From NCBI RefSeq assembly GCF_004126535.1, contig NZ_PPCV01000003.1, forward strand, positions 186,001 to 250,000: DNA of 64,000 nt, written 5' to 3'. Each line of letters begins with the position of its first letter. Position 1 is the stretch's first letter. Shown here in pieces: positions 36,105-46,300 of the stretch. Below the pieces are notes generated by a model. That model saw nothing but the letters and a program-made list of their open reading frames with translations. It made no database searches and was not told the DNA's origin. Position numbers and translations under genes: made by a program. The stretch is from Propioniciclava flava. Lineage in GTDB: Bacteria > Actinomycetota > Actinomycetes > Propionibacteriales > Propionibacteriaceae.

Positions 36105-37115
36105 ATGAGCGACCTGCACCCCACCCGGCCCCGCACGATCCTTCGCGGGATCTCCTCCCGCGCCTGGGAGCATCCCGCCGATCGAGGGGCTCTCGTAGCG
36201 TTGCGCAAGCTGCAGGGCTTCGATGTGGTCGTGCGCAAGCTCTCGGGGCTGATCAACGAGCGCATGGTCAAGATGCTGCTGCTCGGCTCGGCCGTCCGGG
36301 TCTCAGAGCGGCAGTTCCCCACGGTGCACCGGCTGTACGTCGAGGCGGCGACCACGTTGGACGTCCAGGAGCTTCCCGATCTGTTCGTGGCCGCCTCGCC
36401 GATCCTCAACGCGTCGACGATCGGCATGGACGCCCCCAAGATCGTCCTCAATTCCGCCCTCATCGACCTGCTGGACGAGGACGAACTGCGGTTCGTGCTG
36501 GGCCACGAACTCGGGCACGCGCTGAGCGGGCACGCCCTGTACCAGACCCTCCTCATCTACCTGATGATCGCCGGGCAGACGCTGTCCAGCGTTCCGTTCG
36601 GCGGGGTGGGGCTGTTCGTCGTCCGGACGGCGCTGGGCGAGTGGGCGCGTAAGGCGGAGTTGTCGGGTGACCGTGCGGGGCTGCTGGCCACGCAGGATGT
36701 CGCCGTCGCGGTCCGTGTCCAGATGAAACTCGCCTCGGGCGGACACCTTGACCAACTCGACCAGACCGAGTTCCTCGCTCAGGCCCGCGAGTACGAGAAC
36801 ACCGACAACCTGGGCGACTCACTCATGAAGATCTTCCTTCTCGACTCGATGACGCACCCGATGGGCGTCGTGCGAGCCGCCGAGCTTCGCCGCTGGATCG
36901 ATTCGGGCCAGTACGGCGCCTACCTTGCAGGCGAGTACCCCCGGCGCGAGAACGACAAGGACGCCACGATCTCCGACGAGGCAGCGGCTGCCGCCGACTC
37001 GTATGCGACGTCGTTCCAGCAAAGCGAAGACGCGGCCACCAAGCTGCTGCGCGACGTCGGTCAGGGCATCGGCAACGTGGGCCGGTGGATCGGGGATCAG
37101 TTCAAGGGTTCCTGA
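36105..37115 (+). CDS. M48-family zinc metalloprotease
   Basis: A 336-residue M48 peptidase. The zinc motif HELGH lies at about residue 140 (FVLGHELGHALSGH), followed by a hydrophobic stretch and the third-ligand region with LSGDRAGLL (Glu/Asp). Homologues (HtpX, Oma1-like) degrade misfolded membrane proteins, though this one lacks the two N-terminal membrane helices of HtpX and has a hydrophilic C-terminal tail. The ATG at 36105 is seven bases after CACACT, with no Shine-Dalgarno. A strong hairpin follows the gene. Confidence 0.9.
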   Translation: MSDLHPTRPRTILRGISSRAWEHPADRGALVALRKLQGFDVVVRKLSGLINERMVKMLLLGSAVRVSERQFPTVHRLYVEAATTLDVQELPDLFVAASPILNASTIGMDAPKIVLNSALIDLLDEDELRFVLGHELGHALSGHALYQTLLIYLMIAGQTLSSVPFGGVGLFVVRTALGEWARKAELSGDRAGLLATQDVAVAVRVQMKLASGGHLDQLDQTEFLAQAREYENTDNLGDSLMKIFLLDSMTHPMGVVRAAELRRWIDSGQYGAYLAGEYPRRENDKDATISDEAAAAADSYATSFQQSEDAATKLLRDVGQGIGNVGRWIGDQFKGS

Positions 37116-37140
37116 TCGTGGCCATGCCAGCGCTCCAAGC

Positions 37141-37167
37141 GTCCCCACGTGGAACCGACGTGGGGAC
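37141..37167 (+). terminator. Terminator-like hairpin after M48 peptidase gene
   Basis: GTCCCCACGT and ACGTGGGGAC pair perfectly around a 7-base loop, 26 bases after the peptidase stop. Confidence 0.55.
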
Positions 37168-37287
37168 AGCGCCAGACGCCTCTGCGTTGTGCACAGTTTC
37201 GGCTGTTACCGTCGAGGGCGTGACTGCGGACGACCATTTCGCCTGGGGAGCCGATCTGCGGCTGGGGCGCACCCGAAGGGAGCCCTG

Positions 37288-38520
37288 ATGGGTGCGGGTC
37301 ACTCTCACTCGCACGACGCCCCCGTACTGGGGTTGTCGGCCACGGCACGCCGGGTGACCCTCGGGCTGCTTCTCGTTGTTGCTGCGGTGACGCTCGCGGG
37401 GCTGATCTTGCTGTGGCCGACCAGCCACCCCACCAAGGACGGCTCCTCGTTAACCGCTGAGGGCGTCGACACTGTTCCTGGCCGGATCACTGCGCTCACG
37501 CCGTGTGAAGACACGGGCGAGTCGCAGGGACAAGGCCCTCAACACGCCTGTCTGGACGCCCAGGTCACGGTCACGGGTGGCCCCTCAGCGGGGCGCACTG
37601 TTCCGGTGGAACTCATCGGTGTCAGTGCGATGAGCGGATTGAAAGTGGGCGACGCCGTCAATGTCGCTGAGGTGCCAGGGATCGACGGTCAGCCGTCCAC
37701 GTGGGCGTTTATCAACACCGATCGGACGCCCGTCCTGTTGGGCTTCCTGATCGTCTTCGTCGCGGTCGTTATCGCTGTCGCGGGGCGCAAGGGCCTGTTC
37801 GGCTTGCTGGGCCTCATCGTCTCGGGGGCTGTGCTGTTCGGCTTCATGATCCCGGCGCTGACGTCGGGGCACCCGGCTGTCGCCGTGGCCATCATCGGCT
37901 CCACCGCCATCATGTTTGTGGTGCTGTACCTCGCTCACGGCGTCTCGTGGCGGACGACCTCCGCCTTCGTGGGCACCTGGCTCAGCCTGCTCGTGACGAC
38001 GGGGCTGGGCGCCTTGGGCGTCTACCTGTCGCGGCTCAGCGGCATGTCGAGTGAGGAGACGCTCGCCTTGGCTGGCGTCCTGGGCAACCTCGACTTTCCT
38101 GACATCCTCACCTGCAGCCTCGTCCTCGGTGGCCTCGGCGTCCTCAATGATGTGACGATCACCCAGGCGTCCTCTGTGTGGGAACTCCGGGCCGCAGGGC
38201 CGCACCTGACGCGCCGGGAACTGTTCACCTCCGGCATGCGGATCGGCCGGGACCACATCGCTTCCACGATCTACACGATTGTGTTCGCCTATGCCGGCGC
38301 CTCACTGTCGCTGCTGCTCCTGCTCTCGCTGTACAACCAGCCGCTGAACCTGTTGTTCTCCACGGAGGAGTTCACCGAAGAGATCATCCGCACCCTCGGC
38401 AGCGGCATCGGCCTGGTGCTCAGCGTCCCGCTGACGACCGGTGTGGCTGCCCTCACGGTCGCGGGGGCTGGCGGAGCCGCCTCACGGGCGGCGGCGAGTC
38501 GTCCCCGCCGCGCCCTATAA
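37288..38520 (+). CDS. YibE/F family membrane protein
   Basis: A 410-residue polytopic membrane protein of the YibE/F family: one membrane segment near the N-terminus, an extracytoplasmic domain of about 100 residues (with Cys in LTPCEDTG and QHACLDAQ), then about seven membrane segments. The family signature GVLNDVTITQASSVWEL is present. The His-rich start (GAGHSHSHDAP) could bind metal. Function is unknown; some members are proposed to transport small molecules. The ATG at 37288 follows AAGGGAG. Confidence 0.88.
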   Translation: MGAGHSHSHDAPVLGLSATARRVTLGLLLVVAAVTLAGLILLWPTSHPTKDGSSLTAEGVDTVPGRITALTPCEDTGESQGQGPQHACLDAQVTVTGGPSAGRTVPVELIGVSAMSGLKVGDAVNVAEVPGIDGQPSTWAFINTDRTPVLLGFLIVFVAVVIAVAGRKGLFGLLGLIVSGAVLFGFMIPALTSGHPAVAVAIIGSTAIMFVVLYLAHGVSWRTTSAFVGTWLSLLVTTGLGALGVYLSRLSGMSSEETLALAGVLGNLDFPDILTCSLVLGGLGVLNDVTITQASSVWELRAAGPHLTRRELFTSGMRIGRDHIASTIYTIVFAYAGASLSLLLLLSLYNQPLNLLFSTEEFTEEIIRTLGSGIGLVLSVPLTTGVAALTVAGAGGAASRAAASRPRRAL

Positions 38521-38585
38521 GCACTCGTCCGCTGAACTACACACATGTAGTTTTCCCCATGTTGTGGATAGGGATGTGCACAACC

Positions 38586-38939
38586 TCAGGACAACTTCTT
38601 GAGGCGGGCTTCCTCGGCCAGCACCTCACGATGCACGCTGCGCTCGTGCACCAGCCAGGCGGGCGGATCTGCGATCAGGGCGCCGATATGGTCAGCGTCC
38701 AACGCCTCGTCGACGCCGCCGCGGGCCAAGCCAGAACGAGATATCCCCAGCTTTTGCGCCACCACGTCGCGCGGGAACGGGCCGTTGCGGCGCAGGTCGA
38801 CCAGCCACGCGGGCGGGTCGTCACGCAGGTCGTCCAGGTCGGCCCGGGTGATCGGGGACTCCTGGAACTCCGCCGGGGTCGCCGGCAGGTAGACGCCGAG
38901 CTTCTTTGCCGCCGTCGCGGGCTTCATCGTCTGGCTCAC
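38586..38939 (-). CDS. DUF5997 family protein
   Basis: A 117-residue protein matching the actinobacterial DUF5997 family. It contains two related segments, DDPPAWLVDLRR and ADPPAWLVHERS, and KLGISRSGLARGG, which resembles a helix-turn-helix. It is divergent from, and 33 bases away from, an HTH-less LysR effector-domain gene; this pairing is widespread in actinobacteria and suggests that the two proteins work as a split regulator. The GTG at 38939 is six bases after TACGCT (minus strand), so the mRNA is probably leaderless. Confidence 0.85.
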   Translation of the reverse strand: MSQTMKPATAAKKLGVYLPATPAEFQESPITRADLDDLRDDPPAWLVDLRRNGPFPRDVVAQKLGISRSGLARGGVDEALDADHIGALIADPPAWLVHERSVHREVLAEEARLKKLS

Positions 38940-38972
38940 CAGGTCAGCGTATCGGCGCGATAGCCTGCCCCC
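38940..38972. promoter_or_regulatory. 33-bp divergent promoter with back-to-back -10 boxes
   Basis: TAGCCT (38961-38966, plus) and TACGCT (38951-38946, minus) stand nine bases apart. Each is exactly six bases before a GTG start codon, so both genes appear leaderless. Each -35 region would overlap the other gene's -10, implying mutually exclusive or coordinated polymerase binding. Confidence 0.6.
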
Positions 38973-39617
38973 GTGACGGAGAGGGCGCGACTACGGGTGG
39001 GATTCGTCCCCGGGGTGACGCTGCGGAAGTGGCGCACCGTCTGGGAGGAGCGCTTCCCGCGCGTCCCCCTCGACGTCGTCGAGGTCACCGAAACCGACCA
39101 GCGGACCGCGCTCACGTCCGGCGAGGTTGACCTGTGCCTCGTCCGGCTGCCACTCGACACCGCCGGACTGCACCTGATCCGGCTCTACGAGGAGGTGCGT
39201 GTCGCCTGGTCCTCGAAGGATCACCCCATCGAAGCGGTCGCTGACCTGACGTTGGACGACCTCGCGGGCGAGGAGATCCTCGACGCGGCCACCCCCGAGG
39301 CCATCCAGCAGGCCGCCTTCGCCGATGCCGTCTTGCTCGTCCCGATGTCGATCGCCCGCACCTTCAGCCGCCGCGACATGGTCTACCGTCCCGTGACCGA
39401 CGCACCCACAACCACGATCGGGCTCGCCTGGCGTATCGATGATGACAATCCGTGGATAGCCGAGTTCATCGGCGTCGTCCGCGGACGCACCGCGAACAGT
39501 TCCCGCACCGCCCAGGAACGCAATGCCACACCCCCGCCCGCCCAGAAGCCTGCACAGCGCGGCCAGAAGGGGCAGCGCCCGGCCCATCCCCGTCAGCAAC
39601 GACGCGGGCGCCGCTGA
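38973..39617 (+). CDS. LysR-type effector-binding domain protein without DNA-binding domain
   Basis: A 214-residue protein consisting only of the periplasmic-binding-like effector domain of LysR regulators: RLRVGFVPGVTLRKW, VDLCLVRLPLDTAGLHLI and EEILDAATPEAIQQ. It has no N-terminal helix-turn-helix, and the GTG start at 38973 immediately precedes the effector domain, so this is not a truncation artefact. The last 45 residues are basic and Pro/Gln-rich (RGQKGQRPAHPRQQRRGRR), perhaps contacting nucleic acid. It is paired with DUF5997. Confidence 0.85.
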   Translation: MTERARLRVGFVPGVTLRKWRTVWEERFPRVPLDVVEVTETDQRTALTSGEVDLCLVRLPLDTAGLHLIRLYEEVRVAWSSKDHPIEAVADLTLDDLAGEEILDAATPEAIQQAAFADAVLLVPMSIARTFSRRDMVYRPVTDAPTTTIGLAWRIDDDNPWIAEFIGVVRGRTANSSRTAQERNATPPPAQKPAQRGQKGQRPAHPRQQRRGRR

Positions 39618-39723
39618 CGCCGACACAGGGCGCTAGGCGTCTCACGATCCACTCCTCGCCGCAAGGGGAACCACCCCGCAGGCCCAGGACGCCAGCGGTT
39701 CAGGCACCGTCACGGACGGTTGG

Positions 39724-40380
39724 TTACGCCGCGAGGTGCCCCGTGATGACGAGATTCTGCAATGAGCGCCCCTGGGTGCGCTGCAGGCAGGTGATGACCA
39801 CCACCCGGCCAGGCACGTCCGCCCACAGCTTGCCGGTCTTGGGCAGTGCGGTCTTGTCGATCAACTGGGAGCCGTCGATCACGTAGTCGACGCCGCCGAC
39901 CGTCAGGGCCTCCCCAGGGTTGACGAGAGCCTTCGCCGACGGCACGTCAAAGAGGTAGTTCCCGGGCGCGAAGCCGTTGTTCACCGAGTGCATGACCACA
40001 TAGACCGTACCGGTGGACGCCTTGTCCAGGGGCACGCCCAGGTTGCGGACCCGGTAGGCCTGAACGAAGCCAGGCGGGGTGAGCGTGGAGCGCACCACCG
40101 ACAACTCCCCCAGCGGAACGTTCATGGAGAGGGCAGGGACGGTGAACCGCAGGCCGGTGTCGTCCGCGACCTGCATCTCCGCGATGACGCCAGCGTCGGG
40201 GACATCCCCATCGCCCAGCGCGACAGAGTTTCCGTTCAGGTCGACGGGCATGTGGGCACGCATCACGAGCGTCCCGACCACGAGCATCGCCCCAGCGAGA
40301 AGAAGCGCGACAAAGAGCATCAGCACGCCGCGTGGAGTCTTGCGCGTGGCGGCCCTGCGCCCAGTGTGGGTTCTACTCAT
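39724..40380 (-). CDS. Sortase (class E/F-like)
   Basis: A 218-residue sortase transpeptidase. Residues 17-40 form a single N-terminal membrane anchor (type II orientation), followed by the extracytoplasmic beta-barrel. Catalytic residues: His131 (VVMHSVN), Cys198 (VVVITCLQR) and Arg205 (or Arg201) shortly after. It is about 100 bases downstream of the DUF11-repeat surface protein on the same strand, which is its likely substrate. The ATG follows GAGGA. A strong hairpin between the genes may reduce transcription reaching the sortase gene. Confidence 0.88.
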   Translation of the reverse strand: MSRTHTGRRAATRKTPRGVLMLFVALLLAGAMLVVGTLVMRAHMPVDLNGNSVALGDGDVPDAGVIAEMQVADDTGLRFTVPALSMNVPLGELSVVRSTLTPPGFVQAYRVRNLGVPLDKASTGTVYVVMHSVNNGFAPGNYLFDVPSAKALVNPGEALTVGGVDYVIDGSQLIDKTALPKTGKLWADVPGRVVVITCLQRTQGRSLQNLVITGHLAA

Positions 40381-40416
40381 GGATCCTCGTTCCTGATCGA
40401 TGGTACAGACGACTAA

Positions 40417-40448
40417 GGGCGGGAGGGGTTTGATGGCCCCTCCCGCCC
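40417..40448 (-). terminator. Strong hairpin between surface protein and sortase genes
   Basis: GGGCGGGAGGGG and CCCCTCCCGCCC pair perfectly over 12 bp around an 8-base loop, downstream of the surface protein stop (minus strand). Terminator or partial attenuator before the sortase gene. Confidence 0.6.
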
Positions 40449-40481
40449 TCGTCTATGCGCGACCTAAGTCACGCTGGTGGA

Positions 40482-43085
40482 TCACTCCGTGCGGCTACGA
40501 CGAGCCACGAGGAAGGTCACCCCGGCCGCACCGACGACCAGCAAGCCCAGCCCCGCGTACAGCGCGCCGCTCGGCAAAGCCTCGCCACCGGTGTGCACCG
40601 ACGGACCCGACGGCACGACCGGCGTATGCGTCGTCGTGCAGTCCTTCTCAGAGCCCGTCACGCAGTTGGACGGAACGCCCGGGTTGTCGGGGTTGTTCGG
40701 GTTGTCCCCGCTACCCACGACGGCGTTCACCAACGTGTCGGTCTCCTTCACATCAGCGTTGACCTTCACCTGGTAGGTGAGCTTGACCGACTCGCCGGCC
40801 TTCAGGTCACCCGTCCACGTCAGGGCCGAACCGGACACGTTCGGGGTTGCCCCGATCGACGCCGCCGCCGATCCCTTCACGTAGGTGGCGTGAGCCAGCA
40901 CACGCGTCAGGTCATCGTTCACCTTGACGTTGGTCAGGTCGGTGTTACCGGTGTTCGACGCCACCACGGTGTACGTGATGACCTGGCCCGGCTTGACCGT
41001 CGTCCCGGACGCCGGATCGGCAGACTTCTTCACGGCCAGCCCCGGGATGCCCGGGATGTGGGTCGTGGTGCAGTCCTCTTCGGTACCCGCAACACAGTTG
41101 GACGGAACCTTCGGCTCGCCCGGGTTGTTCGGGTTCGTACCCTCGCCCACCACATGGTTCACCAAAACATCCTTGGCCGTCACGTCGGCGTTGACCTTCA
41201 CCTGGTAGGTGAACGTCACCGACTGACCGACCTTCAGATCGCCGGTCCAGGCCAGCTTCTGATCGGCAACCGTCGGAGCGGAACCCGCAGACGCCTTCGC
41301 CGAACCATCGATGTAGGTCGCGTGGTTCAGCACACCGGACAGGTCATCGCCCACCTTGACGTTGGTCAGGTCGGTGTTGCCGGTGTTGGTGGTGACAACG
41401 GTGTAAGTGACCGTCTGGCCCGGGTTCACGAGCGAACCCGACGCCGGATCAGCGGACTTCTTCACCGTCAGCGCGGAATCGCCCGGGGTGTGGTTCGTGC
41501 TGCAATCCGGTTCGTTACCCACAACACAGTTGGACGGGACGCTCGGGTGATCCGGGTTGTTCGGGTTCGTGCCGTCAGCCACGACATGGTTCACCAGAAC
41601 ATCAGCCGGGGTGGCGTTGGCATCAACCTTCACCTTGTAGGTCAAGGTCACCGACTCGCCAACCTTCAGGTCGCCCTTCCAGGTGAGCTTCGGGCCCGAG
41701 ACCGTCGGAGCAGAACCCATCGACGCCTTCGCAGAGCCGTTCACGTAGGCGGCGTGGTTCAACACGTTCGTCAGATCGTCCGACACCGTGACGTTCGTCA
41801 GCGGGGTGTTGCCGGAGTTCTTGGCGACGACCGTGTACTCGATCGTCTGGCCCGGGTTCACCACAGCACCGGAGGACGGGTTAGAGGACTTCTTGACCTC
41901 CAACTTGGGGAGTTGAGCAGTGTTGGTCACCGCGCAGTTGACGTCGTCACCGATCTTCACGATGACGTCGACACCCGCTCCGTTGTTGACGGAGGTGATC
42001 TCGTTACCCGGCACGTTCACGCCGTTGCGCTTGCACTGCCACACCTTGGTGTAGTCGCTCAGCGTGGAGGTGCTCCCGGACGCCATCGCTTCCTGGAACC
42101 GCACCAGGGTGCCGTTCTGGTCCGCGAGGATCGTCTCGGGCTGGGTCGAGGCAGCGTTGGTTCCGTTCGTCGCGGCAGGCGTCCCGATCGCAGCACCCGT
42201 CCCGGGGTACATCGTCGACACCACGAAGTTGTCGTTGTCGGCAACGCGGTTCGTCACAACCTTCGACGCGCTCACCTGGGCGAACATGACCGCGAAGGCC
42301 ACGCCCTGGCGGCTGGAGGACACACCGTTGAAGAACTGGATGCCCACCTCGCTCGGGGCGTTGGTCGACAGCAGCGCCGCACCGACGGGCTGCGCAGTAC
42401 CGTCATCGGGGGCACCCATGCAGGTCACCTTGTCGGTGCCCGCACCGGAGTACTCCAAGCCACACGGCTCAAGGAACCCGTCCGGGGTTACCTTTTCGTA
42501 GGTGTTCAACGGCTTGTTCGAGGTAAAGATCAATCCCTTGTGCGAGTTCGTGGATTCGGCGTCGGCAAGCACGAACGTGTGACCGCCCGTCACCACCTGC
42601 CCCGTGTTCACATCGGTCACCACAATGTTGGTGAAGTCGATGCTGCCGTTGTTCCCCACTCCCGCGGGGACGTTCTCTTGGTAAATGACCGGCTTGCCAC
42701 CGACGTTGGCGTACACCTGGTGACCGAAAACGGCCAAATCCCAGGTCGGGGCCGTCGAGGCGTAGACGGGCTTCATGAGCCCCGTCGGGCCGGCCGACTG
42801 CTTCGCCGTCATCGTGAGCCGGTAGTGGCCGATGTTCAGGCTCATCTGCTGCCCATTGGCCGTCTGTGCACGCGTCGTGTCGAACGACGACATGTCGATC
42901 CAGCAGAGTGTCTTGTTGTTCGGGCCGTTGGTCCCGTACTAGCAGCCGTCAGGCGCGGCGGCTTGGGCTTGGAGCGTCGGGAAGAACACCGACGACAGCC
43001 CCATCATGAGCACGAGCCCCAGGAAGAGCGCGCCCCAGCGGGACCGTCCTTCCGAGGTTCTACGACATCTTGTAGTTGTTCGCAA
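40482..43085 (-). pseudogene. DUF11-repeat cell-surface protein with in-frame amber codon
   Basis: The frame encodes a sortase-anchored adhesin-like protein of about 867 residues. From a TTG at 43085 (the only upstream start in this frame before a stop) it has basic residues, a signal peptide (WGALFLGLVLMMGLSSVFF), then APDGC, a TAG codon at 42939-42941, and at once YGTNGPN and LCWIDMSSFD, a conserved N-terminal domain. After about 390 residues come three 144-residue DUF11 repeats, each starting near VKKS. The C-terminus has HTGGEALPSG, a membrane helix and RRSR: a sorting signal without classical LPXTG. The TAG would leave a secreted stub of about 48 residues. It may be a real nonsense mutation, phase switching or a sequence error. 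Confidence 0.75.
40608..41903 (-). repeat. Three tandem 432-bp coding repeats (DUF11 units)
   Basis: Repeat starts at about 41903, 41471 and 41039 (minus strand), each 144 codons. Shared landmarks are VKKS, PGQ, YTVV, GNTxLTNVxV, LVN and NPNNP..VPSNCV. The second and third units are the most alike. Equal length and high similarity make copy-number change by recombination possible. Confidence 0.85.
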
Positions 43086-43334
43086 CCCTACTCACCATCA
43101 CCCTAGTGATCCCCCGAATTGGGGCCCACGAAACCAAAAGAAAAACCCTCGTGGACATCACTCCGAGAGCGGCGGAACCAGACCCCCAGAGGCAAACGCC
43201 GTCATGAGAGTAACCCAAAACGACGCTATGGGGGTGTATATGATTCCCCGGGTAGGCACGATCCCCTCGATGGGATCCTCCCGATGCAGGACCCATGACT
43301 CCCCGACGTTGGCGTCCAATGGCACCCTGGACCC

Positions 43335-46300
43335 GTGCCCGACGATGAACTGAACCGCACCGATTCGAGCGGGGTGCCCGCGCGGTTCTCCGAGGCCACC
43401 CGCGCCTGGTTCACCGGGAACTTCACCTCCCCAACCCCGGCGCAGGCGGGGGCCTGGGACGCCATCGCCGCCGGACACCACACTCTCGTGGTCGCCCCCA
43501 CCGGATCCGGCAAGACGCTGGCCGCTTTCTTGTGGGCGATCGACCGACTGGCCACCGAGCCTCAACCCGAGACGATGCGTCGCTGCCGCGTCATCTACAT
43601 CTCGCCGCTCAAGGCACTCGCCGTCGACGTACAGAAAAACCTCCGGGCCCCCCTCTTGGGCATTGGACACGCCGCCGACAGGCTTGGCCTGCCCCGCCCT
43701 GACGTGAGCGTCGGCGTCCGCTCGGGTGACACCCCCGCCGACCAGCGGCGACGCTTCGCACGCCAGCCCGACGACATCCTCATCACCACGCCAGAATCGC
43801 TCTACCTGCTCCTCACCTCGCAGGCACGCGAGGCGCTGCGGGGCGTGGAGACGGTGATCCTCGACGAGGTGCACGCCGTCGCAGGAACCAAGCGCGGCGC
43901 CCATCTGGCCCTCACCCTCGAACGACTGGACGCCCTCCTCGTCACCCCCGCGCAACGCATCGGGCTGTCCGCGACCGTGCGCCCGCTCGACGAGGTCGCC
44001 CGTTTCCTGGCCGGGGGGCGTCCCGTTACCCTCGTCGATCCACCCGCTGCCAAGCAATGGGACCTCGCCGTCCAGGTACCAGTCCCCGACATGGCAGCCC
44101 TGGCCGCCGAACCCAACGAGGATGGGGAGGCGAAGCGTCCCTCCATCTGGCCCCACGTCGAGGAGCGGATCGTCGACCTGATCCAGACGCATCGCTCCAC
44201 GCTGGTGTTCGCCAACTCGCGCCGCCTGGCCGAGACGCTCACGACCCGGCTCAATGAGATCGCCAGCCAGCGCGCCACCGGCCTCGACCCACGGGCGCAC
44301 ACCGACCAGATGGCCCCTCCCCCGCACTCGACCGGCTATGGCACCACCTCCTATGCCGCGGACGCCCCCGTCGAGATCGCCCGCGCCCACCACGGCTCCG
44401 TCTCCCACGAGCAGCGCGCCCACACCGAAGAAGCCCTCAAACAGGGGCGTTTGCCCGCCGTCGTGGCGACCTCCAGCCTCGAACTCGGCATCGACATGGG
44501 CGCCGTCGATCTGGTCGTCCAGGTTGAGGCACCCCCGTCGGTGGCTTCGGGTCTGCAGCGCGTCGGACGCGCCGGGCACCAGGTGGGGGCCACCTCCGAA
44601 GGGGTGTTCTTCCCCAAGTTCCGCGGGGATCTGGTGGCCAGCACCGTCATCGTCGAACGGATGCGCGAAGGCGCCATCGAAGCCCTCGCCGTCCCGGCCA
44701 ACCCCCTCGACGTCCTGGCCCAGCAGATCGTCGCCATGGTGGCCCTCGACGACTGGACCGTCGACGACCTGGAGACCGTCCTGCGGCGCGCCGCCCCCTT
44801 CGCGACCCTCACCCGGGGCGTGCTGGAAGCCGTTCTCGACATGCTGGCCGGGCGCTATCCGAGCGAAGAGTTCGCCGAACTGCGTCCCCGCCTCGTCTGG
44901 GACCGGCTCACCGGCACCCTGAGCGGCCGCCGCGGCGCCCAGCGGATCGCCGTCACGTCCGGGGGAACCATCCCCGACCGCGGCCTGTTCGGGGTGTTCA
45001 TCGCCGGGGACGGCCCCGGCCGTCGCGTCGGGGAACTCGACGAGGAGATGGTGTACGAATCCCGCGTCGGGGACGTCATCACACTGGGCACCTCGACCTG
45101 GCGCATCGAAGACATCACCCACGATCAGGTGCTCGTCACCCCCGCCCCAGGCCAGGCGGCGCGCCTGCCGTTTTGGAAGGGTGACACCCTGGGGCGTCCG
45201 GCCGAACTAGGCGCGGCGGTCGGCGGATTCATCCGCGAAGTGAGCGCTCTCCCGCCCAAGGCCGCCCGTGAGCGGTTGGCGTCCTCGGGCCTGGACGCCT
45301 GGGCTGCCGACAACCTCCTGGGTTATCTCACCGAGCAACGCGAGGCGACCGGGGCGCTACCCACCGATACGACGGTGGTGGTGGAGCGCTTCACCGACGA
45401 GTTGGGCGATTGGCGGATCGTGATCCATAGCCCGTTCGGGGCGCGCGTCCACGCCCCATGGGCGCTGGCGATCGGGGCCCGGCTACGCGAGCGGTTCGGC
45501 GTCGACGCCTCCACCATGCACGCCGACGACGGCATCGTGCTGCGCCTGCCCTACCTGGGCGATCCCGACGCGGACGGCGGCTTGGGCTCCGACCTGCCCG
45601 CCGACCTCCTGGACCTGATCCTGCTCGACCCCGACGAGGTGCGTGCCGTGGTCACCGACGAGTTGGGCGGATCAGCGCTGTTCGCGGCCCGCTTCCGGGA
45701 ATGCGCGGGACGGGCGCTACTGCTCCCGAACCGGCGCCCAGGCAAGCGTCAGGCCTTGTGGCAGCAGCGACAACGCTCGGCGCAGCTGTTGGAGGTGGCC
45801 AGCCAGTACCCGGGCTTCCCCATCGTCTTGGAGGCGGTACGCGAGTGCCTCCAAGACGTGTTCGACCTGCCCGGGTTGGTCGACCTCATGGGTGGCGTGC
45901 GAGCCCGCGAGGTGTCCGTGGTCGAGGTCACCACCCCCACGCCGAGCCCCTTCGCGTCGAGCCTGCTGTTCGGCTACGTCGCCCACTACCTGTACGAAGG
46001 CGATTCGCCGTTGGCCGAGCGTCGCGCCGCCGCCTTGTCGCTCGACCCGGATCTGCTCGCTGAACTCCTGGGGACCTCCGAGGGGTTGAGCCTGCGCGAC
46101 CTGCTCGATCCCGACGCCCTCACCCGCACCGAGTCCGAGTTGCAGCATCTGGAAGCGGGACGCCGAGCGCGCGACGCCGACGAACTGCACGATGTGCTGC
46201 GCGTCCTGGGTCCGCTCTCGCCCAGCGAACTGGCCGCCCGGTCGGCCGATCCGTTGGCGGTCCCCGCCTGGCTGGCCGAGTTGGAGGCGTCCCGGCGCGT

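Noticed and set aside
40608-41903. Regularly spaced repeats as a CRISPR array
   Set aside because: The repeats are 432 bp, in frame and encode DUF11 domains; no short repeat/spacer pattern exists in the window.
4810-42941. Reassignment of TAG to an amino acid, suggested by two in-frame ambers
   Set aside because: Several intact genes end in TAG at the expected family C-terminus (cysE at 13379, the SDR at 56880, and others), so TAG is a normal stop here.
40455-43106. 883-codon open frame on the plus strand opposite the surface protein
   Set aside because: Antisense of the DUF11 repeats; repetitive His/Arg/Val translation arises only because the sense strand is repetitive.
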